NCBI GenBank assembly: GCA_947483545.1
Contig: CANKNP010000314.1
Location: forward strand, 1 to 5,981
Direction of reading: 5' to 3'
Length of the DNA: 5,981 bases
DNA from: Deltaproteobacteria bacterium
GTDB lineage: Bacteria > Myxococcota > UBA796 > SXON01
The position numbers and the translations under genes were made by a program. Shown here in pieces: positions 1-5,696 of the stretch. The notes below the pieces were generated by a model. That model did not search any database, had not been told where the DNA came from, and saw only the letters and a list, made by a program, of their open reading frames with translations. Numbering within the stretch: position 1 is the stretch's first letter; the number at the start of each line of letters is the position of its first letter.

Positions 1-96
1 GAGCGCGTTCAAGCTCGACGAGATCGGTTGCGCCCAGCAACCGAACTGCCCGAGCGCGGTCAAGCTCGCCGAGATCGGCTGCGCCCTGCAACCGAA
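1..96. repeat. two-copy direct repeat, 51-base period
   Basis: Positions 1-45 and 52-96 match at 41 of 45 bases, with differences at offsets 8, 18, 28 and 36, and a 6-base spacer between them. The period of 51 is 17 codons, so the repeat could belong to a coding sequence that enters from the left. Plus frame 2 has very high third-position GC and would read as a 17-residue repeat containing KL[DA]EIGCA. However, that frame turns arginine-rich after about position 110. A shorter third echo (gcgttcaaactgtc, from about 135) lies in another frame. No frame clearly wins: most of the inter-copy differences are synonymous only in plus frame 1, which has poor codon bias. The repeat itself is certain; its coding status is open. 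Confidence 0.85.
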
Positions 97-201
97 GTCG
101 CGCGGGTTCGGCGTCGCCGCGGGTCGGAACCCTGGCGTTCAAACTGTCCGTCGTCGCCGTCGCCGAGCAGCAGCGGCGTTGACCCGCTCGCGTAGGGGCG
201 G

Positions 202-245
202 CCGCCGCTCCGCGCGCTCGGCGAACCTCGCGCGCGGAGCGGCGG
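202..245. terminator. perfect 16-bp GC-rich hairpin, possible terminator
   Basis: Bases 202-217 are perfectly complementary to 230-245 around a 12-base loop (218-229). On the plus strand the stem is followed by a short T-rich stretch (tctcttt, 246-252), and a plus-strand stop lies at 180-182. This is the layout of an intrinsic terminator for transcription arriving from the left. The T tract is short, so a structural repeat or a bidirectional barrier between converging units is also possible. The stem is directly visible; the function is inferred. Confidence 0.5.
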
Positions 246-252
246 TCTCTTT

Positions 253-326
253 GCACCGTTCCTACCGGTGGAATGCGACGGTCCGTCGAAGACGCCGGGC
301 CCGCCGCCTTCCACCTGGAACGGTGC
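253..326. repeat. compound palindrome (cruciform-like inverted repeat)
   Basis: The outer arms pair as 253-262 with 317-326 (10 bp). After a 4-versus-1-base internal loop, 267-273 pairs with 309-315 (7 bp). The enclosed 35 bases hold a second hairpin: 276-280 with 284-288, a 3-base loop. They also contain a small self-complementary GGGCCC-type core. Such a nested palindrome between genes resembles a REP/BIME unit, a small non-autonomous element, or a structured RNA end. No target-site duplication or second copy can be seen in the window. Confidence 0.6.
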
Positions 327-470
327 GGTTCGGGGCCAGCCCGGCTCCAAGTCAAGTCCTTCCTCGGACTTAGGACGGTGTTGTTTGCCCCTCGCCCGAG
401 CTGGCCCCCCCGTGGCCGCCCGGGTTCAAGGCCCCGGCGCCGAGACCCCAAAGCGCAGAGGCCGCTTTCC

Positions 471-526
471 GTCGCCGGTCGCCGGTCGCCCGCGGCCCGT
501 CGGCCGCAGCCCGCAGCCCGCAGTCC
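471..526. repeat. two adjacent heptamer tandem arrays
   Basis: Positions 471-491 are three 7-base units (gtcgccg, gtcgccg, gtcgccc). Positions 506-526 are three units of a different heptamer (gcagccc, gcagccc, gcagtcc). Between them 492-497 and 502-507 form a 6-bp hairpin with a 4-base loop. All of this lies within 90 bases of the stop codon of the YihY-family gene. It looks like slippage-derived short tandem repeat DNA in an intergenic space. Confidence 0.75.
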
Positions 527-560
527 GGCACGCCTCCGCCCAGCCACGCCGGCCCCGCGC

Positions 561-1811
561 TCAGCCCTCCGCACGCAAGAGCTCCGCGATCGGCTGGTCC
601 AACTGCGCAATCCCGGGCGCGAGGATGTCGCCGACCAGCGCGGCGCCGGGTGCGTCTTCACCGATCGTCGGGCGGGTCTCTTTGCGGTATCGCACGAGCA
701 CCTCGCGGATCGTGAGCTGCTCCAGCGGGAGCGCCGGGAGATACCCCTGGTCCGAGCTGCCAAGTACCCCGGACTCCTCCAAGGTTTCGAGCGCGTTGAG
801 CACGTATTGGGGGTCGGAGCGCATCGCATGCGTGACCACCGGCTCGGGGGAGGCGCCCAGCCCCGCGGCGTAGCGTCCCGCCACGACCATCAGGCATTGC
901 AGGCCGAATAACGCGTCCGCATGGCGACGCGCACCGCGCTGACCCTCCAGGCGTCGAAGCTCGGCCTCGATCAGGTCGTCCCGGCGCTGAAAGACGTACG
1001 CCAGCTCGACGCCAAACAGGACGATCATCCACAACGCGTACAGCCAAAGCAGGAACAGGGGGAAGAACCAGATGGATCCGTAGATCTTCGCGGCGGTGTC
1101 CCCCGCCCCGAGGGCGCCCACGTAGGTGTTGAACCCGAGCTTCGCGAACTCGAACGCCAGCGCGGAGGCGAGACCACCGAGCAGGGCCGCGCTCCAGTTC
1201 ACGTCGGTGTCCGGAAGCGTGCGCAACGCACCGACGAAGGCGATGGTCGTCACGACGACGGGGAGCGCCAACGCGGACCAGTTGTGCCCAAGCTGCTCGT
1301 CCACGAACGAGGAGTAGTGGAACCCGAGCGCGATGAGCACCGGCGCCAGGGTGACGGTCGCGTAGTATTGAATGAACCGCGTGGCCCACGGCCGCTTGGC
1401 GCGGGTATTCCAGAGCGTATTGTAGGCGTCCTCCATCGAAAAATAGATGCGCGACGACGTAAATAGCACGCCGATCACGCCGACAATCCCGAGTTTTCCA
1501 AAATCGACCGCGGTGATCCATTCGTCGATCTGCGGCCCGACCTCCACGACCGCGCCGGCGAGGAACGCGTCCAGGACCACCCCGTAGGCGGAGTCGGCGA
1601 CCCCGAGCGGGCGGAGGAAGCTCGCGCCGATGACGAGCACCGGCACGATGGTGACGAGGGTCCAATACGCGAGCGTGGCCGCGCGGACCGGGATCTGATC
1701 CCGCACGGCCTCGCGGAGGAACGCCGCAGCGAGGTAGATCGCCCGGCGGGGCTGTGCCCCGGGAACCCGCCGGGTGGCGAAGGAGATCAGGCGATCGAGG
1801 CGGTCAACCAA
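561..1811 (-). CDS. YihY/BrkB-family (UPF0761-type) inner membrane protein
   Basis: This 416-residue polytopic membrane protein belongs to the YihY/virulence factor BrkB family, whose molecular function is unsettled; older links to RNase BN are known to be wrong. Family hallmarks are visible: the AATLAYWTLVTIVPVL helix near 45-60, the amphipathic MEDAYNTLWN segment near 126-135, and the block running from NWSAALLGG to WMIVLFGVELAYVFQ (205-275). About six membrane segments lie near 44-66, 105-122, 145-165, 180-197, 207-226 and 246-275. Residues from about 277 onward form a soluble extension, longer than in the roughly 290-residue E. coli YihY. Part of it (about 295-375) resembles a winged-helix fold; that assignment is inference. 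The TTG start is chosen because GAGGAG sits five bases upstream and no ATG or GTG lies nearby. It follows the lipoprotein gene by 33 bases, suggesting cotranscription. Confidence 0.93.
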   Translation of the reverse strand: MVDRLDRLISFATRRVPGAQPRRAIYLAAAFLREAVRDQIPVRAATLAYWTLVTIVPVLVIGASFLRPLGVADSAYGVVLDAFLAGAVVEVGPQIDEWITAVDFGKLGIVGVIGVLFTSSRIYFSMEDAYNTLWNTRAKRPWATRFIQYYATVTLAPVLIALGFHYSSFVDEQLGHNWSALALPVVVTTIAFVGALRTLPDTDVNWSAALLGGLASALAFEFAKLGFNTYVGALGAGDTAAKIYGSIWFFPLFLLWLYALWMIVLFGVELAYVFQRRDDLIEAELRRLEGQRGARRHADALFGLQCLMVVAGRYAAGLGASPEPVVTHAMRSDPQYVLNALETLEESGVLGSSDQGYLPALPLEQLTIREVLVRYRKETRPTIGEDAPGAALVGDILAPGIAQLDQPIAELLRAEG

Positions 1812-1844
1812 GGGGGCTCCTCGAGGTCCCCAAATTCGGCGACG

Positions 1845-2270
1845 TCAAGCGCCGAACATCTCGCAGATGGTGTCGCAGTCCTCGGCGCGGATGGCGGCCT
1901 CAAACTCGTCGTCCTCCTCAAAGCACTGCGCGGCGAACTCCTCCTGCTCGGACTTGCCCTCCAGCGCGCCGTAGTGCGCCCGGGTCATGCCTCTGCAGGA
2001 CGCCGCAGCCTCCGGCCCTGTGGTGCAGGCATGCATGACACCGGACTCCACCAGCGCGTCGTACTCGCACTCGTCGCCCTCCCAGTTCGCGTCCTCGCAG
2101 GCGAGGATGGCCTGCGGGTCGTCGATGCAGTCGGCGGTGACCGTGCCGTCACACAACGTGCCGTCGGCGGCCGAGCAGGCGGAGACGAACTGTCCCCATT
2201 CGGTGCACTCTTCGAGACACTCAGCGGGGGCGCAGCCCGGGAGAAGGGCGAGGAGGAGGGCGAGGATCAT
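1845..2270 (-). CDS. predicted Cys-rich acidic lipoprotein, function unknown
   Basis: I do not recognise a family. The 141-residue product begins with a very short hydrophobic signal (MILALLLALLPGC) whose LPGC resembles a lipobox, putting the acylated Cys at 13. The mature part is strongly acidic and has 12 further cysteines (18, 22, 32, 40, 48, 58, 68, 82, 92, 116, 132, 136), enough for six disulfides. That fits an exported, envelope-anchored protein. The signal lacks the usual basic n-region. The start is uncertain: ATG at 2270 gives the signal above, a TTG at 2276 adds two residues, and neither has a good Shine-Dalgarno. The ATG abuts a plus-strand ATG (2269-2271), so the two starts share a CATG. 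The YihY-family gene follows 33 bases downstream on the same strand. Confidence 0.72.
   Translation of the reverse strand: MILALLLALLPGCAPAECLEECTEWGQFVSACSAADGTLCDGTVTADCIDDPQAILACEDANWEGDECEYDALVESGVMHACTTGPEAAASCRGMTRAHYGALEGKSEQEEFAAQCFEEDDEFEAAIRAEDCDTICEMFGA
2254..2259 (+). promoter_or_regulatory. strong Shine-Dalgarno for the putative original start of the small plus-strand gene
   Basis: AGGAGG lies nine bases before ATG 2269. It argues that translation of the small gene began at 2269, not GTG 2357. A caution is that the same bases are the antisense of Leu codons in the lipoprotein signal peptide, so the match may be a by-product of CTC repeats. Confidence 0.4.
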
Positions 2271-2356
2271 GGGCAAAGCTAACCGGATCTCGGCGGTATT
2301 ACCGGAACTGCACGCCTCCCAACGTCACCCCCGCCGACTTCCCCCTCCGCATCAAC

Positions 2357-2593
2357 GTGCCCTACGACCCCAATGGCTACTGGCCCACACCGGTCATCCG
2401 CGCCCTCGTTGTGAGCTGGTGTGCGTTCCATCCCGAGACCCACAAGGTCCTCTCGTGGAGCCGGGATCTGAAGCCGAACGCGGGCCCGAAGGACATCGAG
2501 AAGCTGGAGATTGGCGGCTTCCACCGATACAAGCTCTCGAAGGAGGAGATCGCGAAGGCGAAGCAGGTCGCCGGGGTGAAGCTACCGAAGTAG
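2357..2593 (+). CDS. small hypothetical protein, probably with a frameshifted 5' end
   Basis: I do not recognise the family. From GTG 2357 the product has 78 residues, is rich in Trp, Tyr and His in its first half, and ends in a Lys-rich helical tail (about LSKEEIAKAKQVAG). Codon third positions are strongly GC, which supports real coding. The same frame stays coding-like upstream to about 2288 (reading RRYYRNCTPPNVTPADF) but contains no ATG, GTG or TTG there, and GTG 2357 has no Shine-Dalgarno. One frame away, ATG 2269 has AGGAGG nine bases upstream. Dropping one base near 2287 would join the two into a protein of about 107 residues beginning MGKANRSRRYYRNC. The frameshift may be a true mutation or a sequence error. 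The stop lies eight bases from the convergent hscB stop. Confidence 0.55.
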   Translation: MPYDPNGYWPTPVIRALVVSWCAFHPETHKVLSWSRDLKPNAGPKDIEKLEIGGFHRYKLSKEEIAKAKQVAGVKLPK

Positions 2594-2601
2594 GCGACTC
2601 T

Positions 2602-3135
2602 TCAGGTCACATACCTCCACCGCGACAACGCCTCCTCCATCCGGCTCAAGTCCCCGTCGCCCGCTTCCCACGCCGTAAACATCCCCTCGATCTCCGCCCG
2701 GATCTCCTCAGCCCGGACGGCGGCCCTCGCCGCGAAACTCCCAGGGCTGTCCTCCTCCTCCTCGCGCCACTCGAACATCTCGCCGAGAAACTCTGGGCTT
2801 AGCTTCAAGCCTTTTTCCCGGGGCTTCGCCTCTCCCGTCGCAAGGAGCCACGCCCGTCGGGTTTCGTCCCGCAGGATCCGGCGAGCCTCGTTGACCGCGG
2901 CCGTCCACTGCAGCGCGTACGTGCGGTCGGCAGCGGATTTCTTGCCCTGCCGGTCGGGATGAATCTTGCGCGCGAGATCCCGGTAACGCTGTTCCAAATC
3001 GGCGAGATCCAGGTGCCATCGCGGCGTCAGCCCGAACACCCCGAAAACATCTATTTGGACGGGCGGCACTTGGACCGCGCCGCATCCGACACACACGACC
3101 GTCGCCGGCTCGTGACACACACGACAGGCGCTCAC
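2602..3135 (-). CDS. hscB: Fe-S cluster co-chaperone HscB with N-terminal tetracysteine module
   Basis: HscB is the J-domain partner of the Hsp70-type HscA; it binds loaded IscU and stimulates HscA ATPase for cluster transfer. With the start used here the protein has 177 residues (E. coli HscB: 171). Residues 4-18 hold two Cx2C pairs (C4, C7, C15, C18) spaced for zinc, then an AVQVPP linker. The J domain spans about 27-100 with HPD at 59-61. The C-terminal helical IscU-binding domain starts near LSPEFLGEMFEWREE (112-126). The Cys module recalls human HSC20 and is absent from E. coli HscB. GTG 3135 is preferred because it overlaps the iscA stop as GTGA, with GGGGAG about ten bases upstream. 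GTG 3156 would add seven residues with no clear Shine-Dalgarno. It is the last gene of the operon; no hscA follows. Confidence 0.9.
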   Translation of the reverse strand: MSACRVCHEPATVVCVGCGAVQVPPVQIDVFGVFGLTPRWHLDLADLEQRYRDLARKIHPDRQGKKSAADRTYALQWTAAVNEARRILRDETRRAWLLATGEAKPREKGLKLSPEFLGEMFEWREEEEDSPGSFAARAAVRAEEIRAEIEGMFTAWEAGDGDLSRMEEALSRWRYVT

Positions 3136-3467
3136 ACCGAGAAGCTCTCCCCGCACGAGCAGCTCTTGCCGGCGATCGGGTTCTTGAACTCAAACCCGGT
3201 CTTCATGAGCTCGGACTTCCAATCCACCTCGGTGCCGTTCAGGAACAAGTACGACTTCCGGTCGATGAGCACGGTGACCTTCTGCTCCTCGCCGAATTGG
3301 AATTGCTTGTCCTTGACGTCGGCCTGCTCGGCGAAGTCCACAAAATAGGACAACCCCGAGCAGCCGCCACCGCGGATGCCGATGCGAAAGAAATGATCGG
3401 GCGTCTGCCGCTTGAGCTTGAGCTCGTTGATGCGGTTGACCGCGCGCTCGGTGAGCTGAATGGCCAT
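3132..3467 (-). CDS. iscA: A-type iron-sulfur carrier protein IscA
   Basis: This 111-residue protein is an A-type carrier that receives or holds Fe-S clusters and passes them to apoproteins, chiefly [4Fe-4S] targets. The full signature is present: C36 in GGGCSGLSY, and the C-terminal pair C103 and C105 in SCSCGESF, the three conserved cluster ligands. Length and ends match the HesB/IscA family. The ATG start gives the canonical N-terminus (MAIQLTERAVNRI) and has GAGGG about four bases upstream. The gene lies 15 bases after iscU and overlaps hscB by four bases. ErpA or SufA are close relatives with the same Cys pattern; the position between iscU and hscB makes IscA the best name. Confidence 0.95.
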   Translation of the reverse strand: MAIQLTERAVNRINELKLKRQTPDHFFRIGIRGGGCSGLSYFVDFAEQADVKDKQFQFGEEQKVTVLIDRKSYLFLNGTEVDWKSELMKTGFEFKNPIAGKSCSCGESFSV

Positions 3468-3482
3468 GGGAACCCTCGGGGA

Positions 3483-3893
3483 TCAGGACTTGGGAGCAGC
3501 TTCAGCGAGCCGGTTGGCGCGCTTCTTCTGGTAGTCGGCGATGGCGGCCTTGATGGCATCCTCGGCGAGCACGGAGCAGTGGATCTTGACCGGCGGCAGG
3601 TTGAGCTCTTCGGCGATCGTGCTGTTCGACACGCCCATCGCGTACTCGATGGACTTGCCCTTCACCATCTCGGTGACGAGCGAGCTGGACGCGATCGCCG
3701 AGCCGCAGCCGAAGGTCTTGAACTTGGCATCTTCGATGATGCCATCGTCGCTGATCCGGAGCTGCAGCTTCATCACATCGCCGCACGCGGGCGCGCCGAC
3801 GAGGCCGGTGCCGACGTCCTCGGCGCTCTTGTCGAGGGAGCCGACGTTGCGGGGGTTCTCGTAGTGGTCAATGACCTTGTTGGAATATGCCAT
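3483..3893 (-). CDS. iscU: Fe-S cluster assembly scaffold IscU
   Basis: IscU is the cytoplasmic scaffold on which [2Fe-2S] clusters are built from iron and IscS-derived sulfur. The 136-residue sequence has all the expected elements: an N-terminal AYSNKVIDHYENPRNVG block, cluster ligands C37, C63 and C106, the conserved D39 in ACGDV, and the LPPVK motif (99-103) recognised by HscA. It is slightly longer than E. coli IscU (128) because of a Lys/Ala-rich C-terminal tail. The retained LPPVK motif implies that an HscA chaperone is encoded elsewhere, since none is adjacent. ATG 3893 is preceded by AGGAG nine bases upstream, the strongest ribosome binding site in the operon. The gene lies 27 bases after iscS and 15 before iscA. 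Confidence 0.98.
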   Translation of the reverse strand: MAYSNKVIDHYENPRNVGSLDKSAEDVGTGLVGAPACGDVMKLQLRISDDGIIEDAKFKTFGCGSAIASSSLVTEMVKGKSIEYAMGVSNSTIAEELNLPPVKIHCSVLAEDAIKAAIADYQKKRANRLAEAAPKS

Positions 3894-3920
3894 GTGCCTG
3901 TTCTCCTGGAGGGGTGGAAA

Positions 3921-5135
3921 CTAGTGGGCGGTCCACGAGATGGACTTGAGATCGACGCCTTCTTTGACCAGCTCATAGAGCGGGCTCATGTCGCGGAGCC
4001 AAGCGACCTTCTCGGCGACGAGATCGGCGGCGAAGTCGATCTCCTCGACGGTGTTGAAGCGACCGATGCCGAACCGGATCGAGGTGTGGGCCAGCTCGAC
4101 TTCGACGCCCAAGGCGCGGAGCACGTAGCTGGGCTCCAAGCTTGCGCTGGTGCAGGCTGAGCCCGACGACACCGCCAGATCCTTGATCGCCATCATCATC
4201 GCCTCGCCTTCGCAATACGCGAGGCTGGCGTTGAGGTTGTTGGGGAGGCGATGCTCCCAGGAGCCGTTCAGGTAGACCTCGTCGATGGTCTGGAGCTTGG
4301 TCCAGAGCCGGTCGCGCAAGAACTTGACGCGTTCGACCTCGCCATTGGTGAACGCCGCTTTGGCGAGCTCCGCGGCTTTGCCCAAACCGACGATCTGGTG
4401 GACCGCGTGCGTGCCCGAGCGGATGCCGCGCTCCTGGCCGCCACCGAACATGAGCGGCTCCAGCCGGATGCGCGGGCGCCCTTTCCGCACGTAGAGCGCG
4501 CCGATGCCCTTCGGCCCGTACATCTTGTGCGCGGAGATGCTGACGAGATCGACGTTGAGCGCGGTCACGTCGAAGGGGATCTTGCCCAGGGACTGCACGG
4601 CGTCGGAGTGGAAGATGACGCCCTTCTCGCGACAGACGGCGCCGATCGCCGCGATGTCCTGCACCACACCGATCTCGTTGTTGCTGTGCATGATGCTCAC
4701 GAGCACCGTGTCCGGGCGGATGGCCTCCCGCACCTGCTCAGGGGTCACGATCCCCAGCTTGTCCACCGGCAGGTAGGTGACCTCGAAGCCTTCTTTCTCA
4801 AGCGCGTGGCAGGAGTCGAGCACCGCCTTGTGCTCGATGTTCGTGGTGATCAGGTGCCGGCCCTTGTCCTTGTAGAACCGGGCGACCCCGATGATCGCGA
4901 GGTTGTCGGACTCGGTGGCGCCCGAGGTGTAGACGATCTCCTTGGGGTCGGCGCCGATGAGATCCGCGAGCTGCTGGCGGGCCTGATCCACGCCGGCCTG
5001 GGCGGCCCAGCCGAACGCGTGGTTGCGGGAGCCGGCGTTGCCGAACGTCTCCGTCAGATACGGCAGCATGGCCTCAACGACCGCGGGGTCGCAGCGCGTG
5101 GTCGCGTGGTTGTCGAGGTAGACAGGGATCTTCAT
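3921..5135 (-). CDS. iscS: cysteine desulfurase IscS
   Basis: IscS is a PLP-dependent class V aminotransferase-fold enzyme. It converts L-cysteine to L-alanine and carries the sulfur as a persulfide to IscU and other acceptors. The product has 404 residues, the same length as E. coli IscS. Visible elements are the PLP-binding TSGATESDN (70-78), active-site H102 in NIEHKAVLD, the Schiff-base lysine K204 in [10 protein letters not shown], the catalytic C328 in [14 protein letters not shown], and the C-terminal tail [12 protein letters not shown] typical of group I (IscS) enzymes. The start is ATG 5135, which gives [13 protein letters not shown] and overlaps the regulator's stop as ATGA. A longer frame to 5252 is only the regulator read out of frame. 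The Shine-Dalgarno is weak (GGAA), so translational coupling to the regulator is likely. Confidence 0.98.
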   Translation of the reverse strand: MKIPVYLDNHATTRCDPAVVEAMLPYLTETFGNAGSRNHAFGWAAQAGVDQARQQLADLIGADPKEIVYTSGATESDNLAIIGVARFYKDKGRHLITTNIEHKAVLDSCHALEKEGFEVTYLPVDKLGIVTPEQVREAIRPDTVLVSIMHSNNEIGVVQDIAAIGAVCREKGVIFHSDAVQSLGKIPFDVTALNVDLVSISAHKMYGPKGIGALYVRKGRPRIRLEPLMFGGGQERGIRSGTHAVHQIVGLGKAAELAKAAFTNGEVERVKFLRDRLWTKLQTIDEVYLNGSWEHRLPNNLNASLAYCEGEAMMMAIKDLAVSSGSACTSASLEPSYVLRALGVEVELAHTSIRFGIGRFNTVEEIDFAADLVAEKVAWLRDMSPLYELVKEGVDLKSISWTAH

Positions 5136-5644
5136 GCCGTTTCCGTGTGCGGGTGAGGGGAGATGGCGGCCACCATCATGGGGGGCTCTTTGCCTTGGTG
5201 CTCGGTGTCGTCGCACGAGTGGCAGCGGGTCTTCTCCGTCGCGGGGGCGCAAGCCTTGCAGGTGGAGAGGTACAGGATGGAGCTCTGGAGCTGAAGCTCC
5301 AACGCTCGGAGTCGGGCCACCTGCTCGCGCGTTGACTCAAGCTTCTGGGCGTAGAAAGAGCGCAGCTCGCTCATCATCGCGGGGCCGGAGGGCTGGGCGT
5401 GCAGGTCGGTGAGGAAGGTCTGGATCTCGGGAAGGGAGAAGCCCAGGTCCTGAAGCCGCGTGATCCACTCGATCCGGAGGAGGGCTTGATCGTCGTACAG
5501 GCGAAAGCCGCCTTTGGTGCGGGCGACGGGGACGAGGAGCTCAAGCTCTTCGTAAAAGTGGAGGGTTCGAATGGTCTTTCCCGTGCGGTCCGCGAGCTCG
5601 CCGATGCGCATCGGGGGGGCGGCGGGGGATACGGACAAGCCCAT
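5132..5644 (-). CDS. MerR-family regulator with C-terminal Cx2C-x8-Cx2C, first gene of the isc operon
   Basis: This is a 170-residue MerR-type transcription factor. The winged-helix DNA-binding part covers about 12-80: the helix-turn-helix [21 protein letters not shown], then the KGGFRLYDD wing. A long dimerisation helix follows at about 88-127. Directly after it are four cysteines, C129, C132, C141 and C144, near His142 and His149, then a tail ending HPHTETA. MerR proteins place their effector-sensing ligands in this position; SoxR uses CX2CXCX5C for [2Fe-2S]. The spacing here differs, so the ligand could be an Fe-S cluster or a metal such as zinc. Location directly before iscS, with a four-base overlap, suggests control of Fe-S biogenesis in place of IscR (inference). 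ATG 5644 has GAGAG nearby; ATG 5611 would give the typical MRIGELA start but lacks a Shine-Dalgarno. Confidence 0.92.
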   Translation of the reverse strand: MGLSVSPAAPPMRIGELADRTGKTIRTLHFYEELELLVPVARTKGGFRLYDDQALLRIEWITRLQDLGFSLPEIQTFLTDLHAQPSGPAMMSELRSFYAQKLESTREQVARLRALELQLQSSILYLSTCKACAPATEKTRCHSCDDTEHQGKEPPMMVAAISPHPHTETA

Positions 5645-5647
5645 CAG

Positions 5648-5669
5648 ACTCTCACGCTTACGTCAGAGT
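5648..5669. promoter_or_regulatory. candidate operator: 9+9 imperfect dyad over the transcription start
   Basis: Arms actctcacg (5648-5656) and cgtcagagt (5661-5669) pair at eight of nine positions around a four-base centre. The dyad overlaps the last two bases of the -10 box, the expected start site and the Shine-Dalgarno region of the regulator gene. A dimer bound there would block initiation. The natural candidate is the MerR-type product itself (autoregulation), but this is inference. Confidence 0.5.
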
Positions 5670-5696
5670 TATAGTGCGAGGGTCGGGGAGCGTCAA
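5668..5696 (-). promoter_or_regulatory. sigma-70-like promoter of the isc operon
   Basis: On the minus strand, TTGACG (5691-5696) and TATAAC (5668-5673) are separated by exactly 17 bases. Transcription would start near 5661, leaving a leader of about 16 bases before ATG 5644. The 17-base spacing is a standard one, unlike the 19-base spacing of classical MerR-activated promoters, which would fit repression better than activation. Seen by eye; the start site is inferred. Confidence 0.75.

Larger units (their letters stand above)
97..560. other. region without a convincing gene, rich in inverted and short tandem repeats
   Basis: This stretch lies downstream of the YihY-family gene on the minus strand. 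Open frames crossing it are arginine-, proline- and serine-rich, with no start supported by a ribosome binding site. It holds the 202-245 hairpin, the 253-326 compound palindrome, a small inverted repeat (aagtcc 354-359 with ggactt 366-371), and two sets of heptamer repeats between 471 and 526. One plus-strand frame ends at a TGA at 180-182, just before the 202-245 hairpin, and its last codons (from about 115) look coding-like. That could be the tail of a frameshifted gene entering from the left, but I cannot establish it. Confidence 0.6.

Noticed and set aside
268..1466. Plus-strand open frames of 181-212 residues opposite and beyond the YihY-family gene
   Set aside because: Arg/Pro/Ser-rich shadow translations; the minus-strand membrane protein explains the codon bias.
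2582..2593. Small ctac/gtag hairpin as a terminator between hscB and the convergent gene
   Set aside because: Only four base pairs around a UUCG-type loop on the minus strand, with no T tract on either side.
1987..2802. 271-residue plus-strand frame across the lipoprotein, small gene and hscB end
   Set aside because: It crosses three better-supported genes and changes composition at each boundary; only its internal ATG 2269 is of interest.
3136..3156. GTG 3156 as the hscB start
   Set aside because: It has no clear Shine-Dalgarno and would overlap iscA by 25 bases, while GTG 3135 gives a tight GTGA overlap with a good upstream GGGGAG.
3297..5156. Long plus-strand open frames (287 and 301 residues) opposite iscA, iscU and iscS
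   Set aside because: They are antisense shadows of strongly conserved genes in GC-rich DNA, with Asp/Gly/Val/Arg-biased composition and no ribosome binding site.
5136..5252. N-terminal extension of iscS to a start at 5252
   Set aside because: It reads the MerR gene out of frame, is Arg/His-rich and unlike any IscS N-terminus; [13 protein letters not shown] at 5135 is canonical.
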